From an uncultured Collinsella sp. (GTDB lineage: Bacteria; Actinomycetota; Coriobacteriia; Coriobacteriales; Coriobacteriaceae): a DNA stretch of 11,861 bases. The stretch's first letter is position 1. Each line of letters opens with the position of its first letter. Shown one piece after another: positions 6,344 through 11,861 of this stretch. The stretch is from NCBI GenBank assembly GCA_900550415.1, contig URSO01000063.1, positions 1 to 11,861 on the forward strand. The letters run 5' to 3'. The notes below the pieces were generated by a model. It saw only the letters and a list, made by a program, of their open reading frames with translations. It had not been told where the DNA came from and made no database searches. Made by a program: the position numbers and the translations under genes.

Positions 6344-6889
6344 ATGCGCGTGCTCAAACGAGCCCTAGCGATCGTATATCTTGCCGCCGCCGTCGTGGCG
6401 CTGGGCACGTTGGTCTGCCAGTTTTGGGGGCCATATACCTACCGCTTTATGCTGCTGATGCGTGACCCTATGCCGCGCATTGTCGTTACGGTGTGCGCCG
6501 GTGTCGTGGCGCTCGGCGTGCTGGCGGTCTTCTTCCGCCTGATGTTTGCTCGCCGCGAGCCGTCCTGCGTGCATCCGGCAGGGGAGCGCAATATCGAGGT
6601 CACGCTCGCGGCTCTCTCCTCGTGTGCCCGCGCTGCTGCCGAACGCGATGACCGCGTGATGGTCGAGCATATCGAGGCGCGTGTTCAGGGTTCCGACGAA
6701 TCGCACGTTCGTTTTAAGGTCGAAGCCATCGCGCTCGATGATAAAGACGTTGCTTCCCTTGCCACTGCGATGCAGCAGCGTATCGAGCGGGCCTGCGACA
6801 CCATGCTCGGTACGCCGGGCACGACTGCGCGCGTTCGCTTTTTGCCGTCCAAGACTACCGTCCAGACCGTGGAGGTTTCCGGTGAGTGA
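6344..6889 (+). CDS. AmaP-like membrane anchor for Asp23 (alkaline shock response)
   Basis: A 181-residue protein with two N-terminal membrane helices (about 8-28 and 46-68) joined by a short loop, then a cytosolic domain (about 80-181) with alternating strands and helices. This is the plan of AmaP, which anchors Asp23 to the membrane in Staphylococcus aureus. The residues are not highly conserved, and position supports the call: it is the first gene of an operon with DUF2273 and asp23. ATG 6344 has AAGGGAG (6331-6337) 6 bases upstream. Its end overlaps the next gene by 8 bases, indicating translational coupling. The function is inferred from layout and topology. Confidence 0.8.
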   Translation: MRVLKRALAIVYLAAAVVALGTLVCQFWGPYTYRFMLLMRDPMPRIVVTVCAGVVALGVLAVFFRLMFARREPSCVHPAGERNIEVTLAALSSCARAAAERDDRVMVEHIEARVQGSDESHVRFKVEAIALDDKDVASLATAMQQRIERACDTMLGTPGTTARVRFLPSKTTVQTVEVSGE

Positions 6890-7259
6890 TACCAACCAAG
6901 ACAAGACCGCCCGCACGCCGCGCCTGACGATCGATCAGAACGCTACGCCGGCAGGCGAGTCCGCCGACACCAAGCCCGAGGCCGGCGAGCAGCACGACAG
7001 CGCCGCCAACGACTTTGACGAGGCCATGGGTCTCATCAAAGGTACGGGCGCTGCTATCTGGAGCTACGCCGTGCGCCACCCCAACACTACGCTCGGCGCC
7101 GTGGCAGGCTTTATCCTCGCCGTGCTGGTACTTACGTTGGGCCTGTGGGACACGCTCGTCATCGCATTCTTTGTGCTTATCGGTGCCGTGATCGGCCAGA
7201 TTCGCGACGGCGAGAACGGTATCGTCAACTTCTTCGGCCGTCTGTTTAGCGGCCGCTAA
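6882..7259 (+). CDS. DUF2273 small integral membrane protein
   Basis: A 125-residue protein. The first ~50 residues are polar and acidic and probably disordered. Then come IKGTGAAIWSYAVRHPNTT and two hydrophobic helices (about 70-88 and 91-105) ending GAVIGQIRDGENG, the DUF2273 pattern found in amaP/asp23 operons. The start is GTG 6882, within the end of the amaP-like gene: GGAGG (6871-6875) lies 6 bases upstream, and the two frames overlap at 6882-6889. A start farther upstream in this frame would translate the antisense-like shadow of amaP and has no ribosome site. It probably acts with AmaP and Asp23 at the membrane. The N-terminal extension is longer than I expect for the family. Its biochemical role is unknown in general. 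Confidence 0.85.
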   Translation: MSDTNQDKTARTPRLTIDQNATPAGESADTKPEAGEQHDSAANDFDEAMGLIKGTGAAIWSYAVRHPNTTLGAVAGFILAVLVLTLGLWDTLVIAFFVLIGAVIGQIRDGENGIVNFFGRLFSGR

Positions 7260-7304
7260 ATATGTATTCGACTGTCGCATCCGCGGCAGGCATAAGGAGG
7301 AACC

Positions 7305-7829
7305 ATGGCTTTTAACACGAAGGTCGATGTGGCCGATACCGAGCTCGAAGCGAATGAGGCCGTCGTCGATACCGGAGACGTGACGCTCGAGGACGAGGCG
7401 CTCGTCGAGGCCGAGTCCGATGCGGACGAGGACAACGAGGAGATGGACGAGGAGGCGGACGAGTCCGAGGACTCGCTGACCTATTCCAACGGCGTGATCG
7501 AGAAGATCGTCGCCATGGCCACCCGCGAGGTGCCGCACGTTCTGGGCATGAAGGGCAACCTCATGCACTTTGTGCAGGAGCAGTTTGGTGCCGAGAACCT
7601 GACCAAGGGCGTGACGGTCGAGGTCACCGACGACAACCGCGTGGTCGTCAACATCTCGGTCATCATCGAGTACGGCGCCTATGCGCCTGCGATCTTTGAC
7701 GACGTTAAGGCGCGTGTCACCGAGCGTCTGGCCGCGATGACCGGCCTTGAGGTGGCGGGCGTCAACCTGCGCATCGAGGATGTCATCACCCCCGAGGAGT
7801 ACGAGCACCGCACCAGCCAGCACGAGTAA
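7305..7829 (+). CDS. Asp23/Gls24 family envelope stress protein
   Basis: A 174-residue protein. Residues 1-57 are an acidic, low-complexity extension rich in Glu and Asp (for example EDNEEMDEEADESED). Residues 58-165 are the Asp23 domain: LTYSNGVIEKIVAMATREVPHV, then GVTVEVTDDNRVVVNISVIIEYG, then VKARVTERLAAMTGLEVAGVNLRIEDV. Asp23 proteins are abundant cytosolic proteins held at the membrane by AmaP and linked to envelope stress. ATG 7305 has a strong Shine-Dalgarno AAGGAGG at about 7292-7298, fitting high output. It is the last gene of the operon. A GGGACAGG hairpin overlaps its stop and a strong terminator follows. The acidic N-terminus is unusual compared with Staphylococcus Asp23. Confidence 0.92.
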   Translation: MAFNTKVDVADTELEANEAVVDTGDVTLEDEALVEAESDADEDNEEMDEEADESEDSLTYSNGVIEKIVAMATREVPHVLGMKGNLMHFVQEQFGAENLTKGVTVEVTDDNRVVVNISVIIEYGAYAPAIFDDVKARVTERLAAMTGLEVAGVNLRIEDVITPEEYEHRTSQHE

Positions 7830-7880
7830 CCTACCAAAAAGGGACAGGTTTGTTTTGGCAGGTTTTATCTGCGTAAACGT
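7828..7880 (+). repeat. GGGACAGG hairpin element, copy 4, at the asp23 stop codon
   Basis: AACCTACCAAAA (7828-7839) and TTTTGGCAGGTT (7853-7864) form a 12-bp stem with one A-C mismatch; the loop is AGGGACAGGTTTG. It begins on the last two bases of the asp23 TAA. Over 53 bases it matches copy 2 (3000-2948, other strand) at 49 positions, so the unit extends past the stem through GGTTTTATCTG to AAACGT. The operon terminator starts two bases after it. Confidence 0.8.
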
Positions 7881-7881
7881 C

Positions 7882-7922
7882 AAACGGCCGGTCGCGCATG
7901 CAAAAGCGCGGCCGGCCGTTTT
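7882..7922 (+). terminator. Strong intrinsic terminator of the asp23 operon
   Basis: AAACGGCCGGTCGCGC (7882-7897) pairs with GCGCGGCCGGCCGTTT (7906-7921) over 16 bp with one G-T wobble; the loop is ATGCAAAA. TTTT and a TA-rich stretch follow. The A-run before and T-run after would let it work in both directions. Confidence 0.9.
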
Positions 7923-7965
7923 CTATATGCCCTCGATGCGGTCATACCGCTCGTCTAACTAAGGG

Positions 7966-7993
7966 TTGCAATCTTCGCGTTCCGCGTTACCCT
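7966..7993 (+). promoter_or_regulatory. Weak promoter candidate for the YitT-family gene
   Basis: TTGCAA (7966-7971) and TACCCT (7988-7993) are 16 bases apart, with 4/6 and 3/6 matches to the -35 and -10 consensus. The position between the asp23 terminator and ATG 8037 is right for a new transcript. The -10 is poor, so this is tentative. Confidence 0.3.
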
Positions 7994-8036
7994 AATGGGC
8001 GCATTGTTTCCAAATTGTTAACGAGGGGTTGCCGTA

Positions 8037-9059
8037 ATGGCCGACGAACACGAGACCGAAAGCAAGGCATGGGCGATTGAAGCCGCTGCGGCAGAGGCGG
8101 CGTCGCGTGCCGCCGAGGAGGTACATCGTCCTCCGGTGGTGCCGATGGAGCGCGTTGTCGGTCGCGAGGATATCGAACGTGGCGAGCGCGCCGGCCGCAA
8201 GCGCAGCCAGGAGCCAGGCTTTCCGCGCTTTTTTGCCGAGCTCAATCTGGGCCTGATTCTCACGGCGTTCGCCATCGTGGCCTTTAAAACCCCCAATCAC
8301 TTTGCCTTCGGCGGCACCTCGGGCGTGTCGGTCATTCTTTCCACGCTGTTCCCGACCCTGCCCGTCGGCGTCTTTATGTGGATTATCAACGCGGTCCTGG
8401 TCGTTCTGGGCTTTATCTTTTTGGAGCGCAAGGCGATTCTGTGGAGCGTCTTCGCTTCGTTTGCGCTTTCGGCCTACGTCTCGCTGTTTGAGCTCTTCAT
8501 TCCGACGGATGTTTCGATGACGGGTGATATGTGGCTCGACCTGTGCTTTGCCGTCATCTTGCCGGCGCTCGGCAGCGCTATTGTCTTTGATATCGGCGCC
8601 TCGACGGGTGGCACGGACATTCTTGCCATGATCCTCAAACGCCGCACCACGCTCGAGATTGGCCGCGCGCTGCTGCTGGTCGATATCGGCATCGTAACCA
8701 TCGCGGCTTTCCTGTATGGCCCGCGCGTTGGCCTGTACTGCGTGCTTGGCCTGTTTGCCAAGACGCTCGTGGTCGATAAGGCTATCGAGAGCATTCACCT
8801 TCGTAAGGTCTGCACGATCATTTGCGCCGAACCGCGAAAAGTCGAGGAGTTTATTGTCAAGCATCTCAACCGCACGGCAACGATCAGCCGTGGCTACGGC
8901 GCCTTCTCGGGCAAGTGCGTCACGGTGATTATGAGCGTGCTGAGCCGTCGCGAGGCAGTGCAGCTGCGCCGCTATACCCGCGAGATTGACCCTGGCGCCT
9001 TCATCACCATCGTCGATAGCTCCGAAATCGTCGGCAAGGGCTTCCGCGGCACGAACTAG
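8037..9059 (+). CDS. YitT-family membrane protein with C-terminal DUF2179
   Basis: A 340-residue protein. Residues 1-60 are a charged, Ala/Glu-rich cytosolic extension. Five or six membrane helices follow, including GGTSGVSVIL in the first pair and the conserved FDIGASTGGTDILAMIL in the middle. The last ~80 residues (from LRKVCTIICAEPRKVEEFIVKHLNRT to GKGFRG) are the soluble DUF2179 domain, a small ferredoxin-like fold. Family members are common and numerous in Gram-positive bacteria; their substrate is not established, and transport or membrane sensing is only suggested. ATG 8037 has GAGGGG (8023-8028) 8 bases upstream. The N-terminal extension is longer than in typical YitT proteins (about 280 residues). 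The gene seems to be transcribed alone. Confidence 0.92.
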   Translation: MADEHETESKAWAIEAAAAEAASRAAEEVHRPPVVPMERVVGREDIERGERAGRKRSQEPGFPRFFAELNLGLILTAFAIVAFKTPNHFAFGGTSGVSVILSTLFPTLPVGVFMWIINAVLVVLGFIFLERKAILWSVFASFALSAYVSLFELFIPTDVSMTGDMWLDLCFAVILPALGSAIVFDIGASTGGTDILAMILKRRTTLEIGRALLLVDIGIVTIAAFLYGPRVGLYCVLGLFAKTLVVDKAIESIHLRKVCTIICAEPRKVEEFIVKHLNRTATISRGYGAFSGKCVTVIMSVLSRREAVQLRRYTREIDPGAFITIVDSSEIVGKGFRGTN

Positions 9060-9209
9060 CCCTGGTGCGCGCTTCGAATCATTGAATAAAGCCACCTGCG
9101 TTGCAAATCGGCCATCTTGGAGTATTTGTCCCCACATTGGGCGATAATGTTGCCAAAGACATCGTTTGCGATCCAGGTGATTCGCTCTAGATACGAAGGG
9201 ATGATTTCG

Positions 9210-10571
9210 ATGTTCTGTTCGCAGTGTGGCGCCCCCATGGGCGATAACGACAAGTTCTGTGGCGCGTGCGGCGCTCCTAATGCCGGTGCTGCAACCCCTG
9301 CTCCTCAGGGGCAGTCTCAGCCTCAGCAGTTTGTTCCTCAGCCTAACGTGAACGTGCCCAAGGGCTGTGTAGCTCAGGCGTTTGAAGACATGACCAAGAC
9401 GCCGGGCGTGCTGCAGCGCGTGTGCCAGATTGCCTTTTTGCCGGCGCTCATCTGTGTCGTGTCGGTGCTCGTGCTCTTCATTCCCGTTATCGGCGGTATC
9501 GCGGCTGCCTTCGGCTTTTTGGCTGCCTGTGTGGCAAGCGCGTGCGGTTCTGGCTTTGGCATCGAATGGGGTCGCGACCTGTCGCTCAAGGTCGATGACG
9601 GCATGGATCGTCCGTTGATGCGTTCCACGTCGTTTGGCCTTGGCGTCTTTTCGGGCGTTATTTCGAGCGTGCTCAAGGTTATCGCGGCTATTCCCGTTAT
9701 TGGTGTAGCGCTTTCGCTGGTGGAGAGCGTGGTAATTGGTGCCGCGGGTGCGTACTCTTATTACGGCTCCTATGCGCTTGAGGCCGCTCTATTTGGCTCG
9801 CTGGGCCTGTTTGTTCTGGCTATGATTGCCACGGCGGTCCTGGGTGTCTTCTTTACTATGTTCGCCGACATCGCCGTGATGCACTTTGCGGTGACCGGTC
9901 GCGTCGAGAGCGCGTTTTCGCTCGATAAGGTCTGGGCGGCCTTTAAGAACAATAAGACCAAGCTGTTCTGCGCATCGTTCCTTCCCGAGTTTTTGACGGG
10001 TCTGGTCGCCAACGTTATCACATGGATCCTGACGCTCGTCTTTGGCACCATTGCCTCTGTCGGTATGTATAGCTACTACTACCGTCCTACGGCTATTGAG
10101 GCGCTTGTTACCGGCGGTGGCATTACGCTCGTATTGTTCTTGGTGCTGACGGCGTTTGTCACGGTATTCCTTACGGTCTTTGGCAACATGCTCAAGCATC
10201 GTGCCGTTGGCTATTGGGTGGCGCGCTACGCAAGCGAGTGGGCCGACGAGGACAAGGACGACGTCCTGACCTTTGTGCTGCCGTTTGAGAAGAAGTCTGC
10301 TCCTTCGGGTTACAGCGCTCCGGATGCTTCGCCGGCACCTGCGCCCGAGCCCGAGCCCGCGCCCGAGTCTGCGCCTGAGCCTGCACCCGAGCCGGCGCCT
10401 GTGCCTGAGCCGGCACCCGCACCTGCGCCTGCAACGTCGCCCGCGCCGAGTTCTGCTCCCGAGCAGGAGTGCCCGCCTGTTGGCGAACCTGCTGAGCAGA
10501 CTGCGCCGGCGTTGGGCGATAAGGGCGATCAGGCAGCGACCGATCAGCCCGAAGAAAACCAGGCCGAATAG
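9210..10571 (+). CDS. Zinc-ribbon, multi-pass membrane protein with Pro-Ala-Glu tail (possibly DUF4013-like)
   Basis: A 453-residue protein. Residues 1-21 are a zinc ribbon, MFCSQCGAP...KFCGACG, with Cys3, Cys6, Cys17 and Cys20. A Gln/Pro linker (about 25-50) follows, then about six or more hydrophobic helices (about 68-340). The stretch TGRVESAFSLDKVWAAFKNNK between helices resembles DUF4013 proteins, though I am not certain. The tail from about residue 377 is a degenerate PAPE repeat followed by a Glu/Asp/Gln-rich end. I chose ATG 9210 because it begins the zinc ribbon and GAAGGG (9195-9200) lies 9 bases before it; in-frame ATGs at 9117 and 9201 would add leader-coded residues. The ribbon is nearly the same as in the gene at 10741. 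The function is unknown; a cytosolic ribbon on a membrane domain suggests sensing or assembly. Confidence 0.85.
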   Translation: MFCSQCGAPMGDNDKFCGACGAPNAGAATPAPQGQSQPQQFVPQPNVNVPKGCVAQAFEDMTKTPGVLQRVCQIAFLPALICVVSVLVLFIPVIGGIAAAFGFLAACVASACGSGFGIEWGRDLSLKVDDGMDRPLMRSTSFGLGVFSGVISSVLKVIAAIPVIGVALSLVESVVIGAAGAYSYYGSYALEAALFGSLGLFVLAMIATAVLGVFFTMFADIAVMHFAVTGRVESAFSLDKVWAAFKNNKTKLFCASFLPEFLTGLVANVITWILTLVFGTIASVGMYSYYYRPTAIEALVTGGGITLVLFLVLTAFVTVFLTVFGNMLKHRAVGYWVARYASEWADEDKDDVLTFVLPFEKKSAPSGYSAPDASPAPAPEPEPAPESAPEPAPEPAPVPEPAPAPAPATSPAPSSAPEQECPPVGEPAEQTAPALGDKGDQAATDQPEENQAE

Positions 10572-10627
10572 CTTGAGGGGGGCTGCGGTCCAGAGTGCCT
10601 AAGGCCATGGTCCGTTTTAGCCGATGC

Positions 10628-10667
10628 CGCCGGGTTGGTTGCCTTCATTTTGGTAATCGACCCGGCG
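10628..10667 (+). other. Long hairpin in the leader of the zinc-ribbon DUF4234 gene
   Basis: CGCCGGGTTGGTT (10628-10640) pairs with AATCGACCCGGCG (10655-10667) over 13 bp, with two G-U wobbles, and a 14-base loop. It lies 56 bases after the stop of the preceding gene and 73 bases before the next ATG. No T-run follows. It may be an RNA 3'-end structure, a weak terminator or a leader element. A small ATCCC/GGGAT stem (10679-10691) follows. Confidence 0.45.
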
Positions 10668-10740
10668 TGATTGAAGGTATCCCGTTGGGATGCGGCATGT
10701 GAGACCAAAGACGCATGTCGTCTTATGGGAAGGAGGATCT

Positions 10741-11322
10741 ATGTTTTGCGAAAAGTGCGGAGCACCCGTTTTGGATGATGCAAAGTTTTGTCCTGCTTGC
10801 GGCGAGCCCGTCAACGCTACGTCGGCTGCCGCGTCTGAGCCTCAGCCGGTACAGATTCAGCCCGCCCCGGCACCTCAGCCTGCGCCTCAGGGCGCACCCA
10901 CACCGCCACCCATGCCCGGTGCGGTTGAGCTCGATCGTAACTTTGGCATGATACTGCTGCTCGCTATTGTCACGTGCGGCATCTACGGCATCTATGCGTA
11001 CTACAAAATATCTGAGGATGTCGCAACTATGTGCTCGGGCGACGGGGACGATATGCCCAACTACCTGATTGCAATCCTGCTGTCGTTCATTACCTGCGGC
11101 ATCTATGGCCTGTGGTGGACATACCGTTTCGGCAATCGCATCCAGGCCAACGGTCCTCGCTATGGTCTTACCATTGCCGAGAGCGGCACGACGCTTCTGT
11201 TGTGGCAGCTGATCGGCGCCTTGCTGTGCGGCATCGGACCGATTATTGGTTTCTATCTGATCGTCAAGAACGTCAACGCGATGGCGGCTGCCTACACTGC
11301 GCAGGTTACGGCACGTGCGTAG
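10741..11322 (+). CDS. Zinc-ribbon DUF4234 membrane protein
   Basis: A 193-residue protein. A zinc ribbon occupies residues 1-21 (Cys3, Cys6, Cys17, Cys20), with the same spacing and nearly the same first residues (MFCEKCGAP) as the gene at 9210. A Pro/Ala/Gln linker runs to about residue 60. DUF4234 fills the rest: ELDRNFGMILLLAIVTCGIYGIYAYYKIS, then a second TCGIYGLWWTYRF, then a third helix pair. The repeated TCGIYG motifs mark the family. ATG 10741 has AGGAGG (10731-10736) 4 bases upstream; the in-frame ATG at 10690 has no ribosome site. The stop overlaps the next gene by 8 bases. The role is unknown. Confidence 0.9.
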   Translation: MFCEKCGAPVLDDAKFCPACGEPVNATSAAASEPQPVQIQPAPAPQPAPQGAPTPPPMPGAVELDRNFGMILLLAIVTCGIYGIYAYYKISEDVATMCSGDGDDMPNYLIAILLSFITCGIYGLWWTYRFGNRIQANGPRYGLTIAESGTTLLLWQLIGALLCGIGPIIGFYLIVKNVNAMAAAYTAQVTARA

Positions 11323-11809
11323 CAACTCGGATTCACAAGCACGGTCCAAGACAAGGGGCGCGGCGGGGCTATTCCGCCGCGCCCTTTTGTTCGCCGCTAT
11401 CTTGGCGCTGTCGTGCCTTGTGCTGTATGTGACGGGCATCGGCTGCCCGTTTAGGGCGCTTACGGGCATTCCGTGCCCGGGCTGCGGCATGACGCGCGCG
11501 TGGCTCGCGGCGTTTGGGCTCGATTGGCGTGCCGCGCTTGCGTATCATCCGCTGTTTTGGATGGTTCCCCCTATGTTTGCGCTGGCGTGCGCCAGGGACT
11601 ATGTCACAACTTCGCGCACCCGAAAGACAATCGATGCGGCGCTGGTCGCAATATGCTTGCTGCTGGTTGCGGTGTGGGCAATCCGCCTGGTCAACCCCGC
11701 AGACGCCGGCCTGCTTTTTGGGGGCCATGTTCCTGTGGGGGTTCCTGCCGATATCATTTATCTCGAGCAGCCACGCTGGCTCATCATCCTTCGCTCTTAC
11801 CTGTCGTGA
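11315..11809 (+). CDS. DUF2752 membrane protein
   Basis: A 164-residue protein with three hydrophobic segments (about 24-41, 78-93, 110-126). Between the first and second is the family motif CPxxxLTGxPCPGCGMTR (44-61) with Cys44, Cys54 and Cys57. The family function is not established. The start is GTG 11315, which overlaps the DUF4234 stop (11320-11322); only a weak AGG lies upstream, so re-initiation after the upstream gene is likely. A terminator-shaped hairpin (11353-11388) lies inside codons 13-25. If that hairpin really ends transcription, the true start could be TTG 11387, which has no ribosome site. The gene family is firm; the start is uncertain. Confidence 0.85.
   Translation: MRSNSDSQARSKTRGAAGLFRRALLFAAILALSCLVLYVTGIGCPFRALTGIPCPGCGMTRAWLAAFGLDWRAALAYHPLFWMVPPMFALACARDYVTTSRTRKTIDAALVAICLLLVAVWAIRLVNPADAGLLFGGHVPVGVPADIIYLEQPRWLIILRSYLS
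11353..11388 (+). terminator. Terminator-like hairpin inside the 5' end of the DUF2752 gene
   Basis: GGGCGCGGCGG (11356-11366) pairs perfectly over 11 bp with CCGCCGCGCCC (11374-11384), loop GGCTATT, with flanking A and T extending the stem and TTTT at 11385-11388. This is the shape of a strong intrinsic terminator. It lies 34 bases after the DUF4234 stop but inside the overlapping DUF2752 frame. Confidence 0.65.
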
Positions 11810-11820
11810 CGGAGGATACG

Positions 11821-11861
11821 TTGGAAAAGCGGTCGACACATAAGCGGGGGCGAACGTTGAG
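11821..11861 (+). CDS. Start of a further gene, cut by the right edge
   Basis: TTG at 11821-11823 opens a frame (MEKRSTHKRGRTL) through the window end. GGAGG (11811-11815) lies 5 bases before it, directly after the DUF2752 stop (11807-11809), so it is probably the next gene in the operon. The visible part is basic and too short to identify. Confidence 0.55.
   Translation, partial: MEKRSTHKRGRTL

Noticed and set aside
6855..7883. 342-codon minus-strand frame over DUF2273 and asp23
   Set aside because: It spans two good plus-strand genes and a repeat, and has no recognisable domain.
9124..9140. TTTGTCCCCACATTGGG, resembling a reverse copy of the GGGACA core
   Set aside because: It lacks the full GGGACAGG core and has no paired arms.
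10330..10450. Repetitive CCTGAGCC/GCACCCGAG DNA as a tandem repeat element
   Set aside because: It encodes the PAPE tail of the zinc-ribbon protein in frame, so it is a coding low-complexity repeat rather than a separate element.

Overview
The window looks like chromosome of a high-GC, Gram-positive, gut-type actinobacterium, most likely a Coriobacteriia member such as Collinsella. This is an inference from gene content and composition: an Asp23/AmaP/DUF2273 envelope-stress operon, a YitT/DUF2179 membrane protein, a short Nfu, Lgt, and dispersed GGGACAGG hairpins in a GC-rich background (one sampled 60-base line in lgt is 67% GC). The first ~880 bases are clearly poorer in GC (two sampled lines are 42% GC) and look like the edge of an acquired segment.

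Layout. 1-581 (minus) is a partial membrane-protein gene running off the left edge. 647-874 (plus) is a divergent small XRE-type regulator. The GC-rich core follows, all on the plus strand: dCMP deaminase (979-1527), a NifU C-terminal-type Fe-S protein (1677-1955), prolipoprotein diacylglyceryl transferase lgt (2065-2886), a large DUF6020/GT-C-like membrane protein (3022-5205), YebC/PmpR (5371-6177) with a terminator, then the operon amaP-like / DUF2273 / asp23 (6344-7829) closed by a strong terminator. After that come a YitT-family protein (8037-9059), a zinc-ribbon multi-pass membrane protein with a Pro-Ala-Glu tail (9210-10571), a zinc-ribbon DUF4234 protein (10741-11322) overlapping a DUF2752 protein (11315-11809), and the first codons of a further gene (11821 onward).

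How the genes fit together. Most core genes concern the envelope: Lgt lipidates lipoproteins, the 727-residue protein resembles membrane glycosyltransferases, AmaP-like/DUF2273/Asp23 form a membrane-anchored stress module, and the last genes are zinc-ribbon or Cys-motif membrane proteins that probably form one cluster.

The most unusual content is non-coding. Four short hairpins share a GGGACAGG core but have different, self-complementary arms. Three sit exactly at gene stop codons (lgt, the DUF6020-like gene, asp23); the fourth lies just upstream of the DUF6020-like gene and forms an inverted pair with the lgt copy. Two copies are 49/53 identical in opposite orientation. A terminator-shaped hairpin also lies inside the 5' coding region of the DUF2752 gene, suggesting translation-coupled attenuation or a misplaced start. 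I saw no rRNA, tRNA, CRISPR array, transposase or riboswitch.
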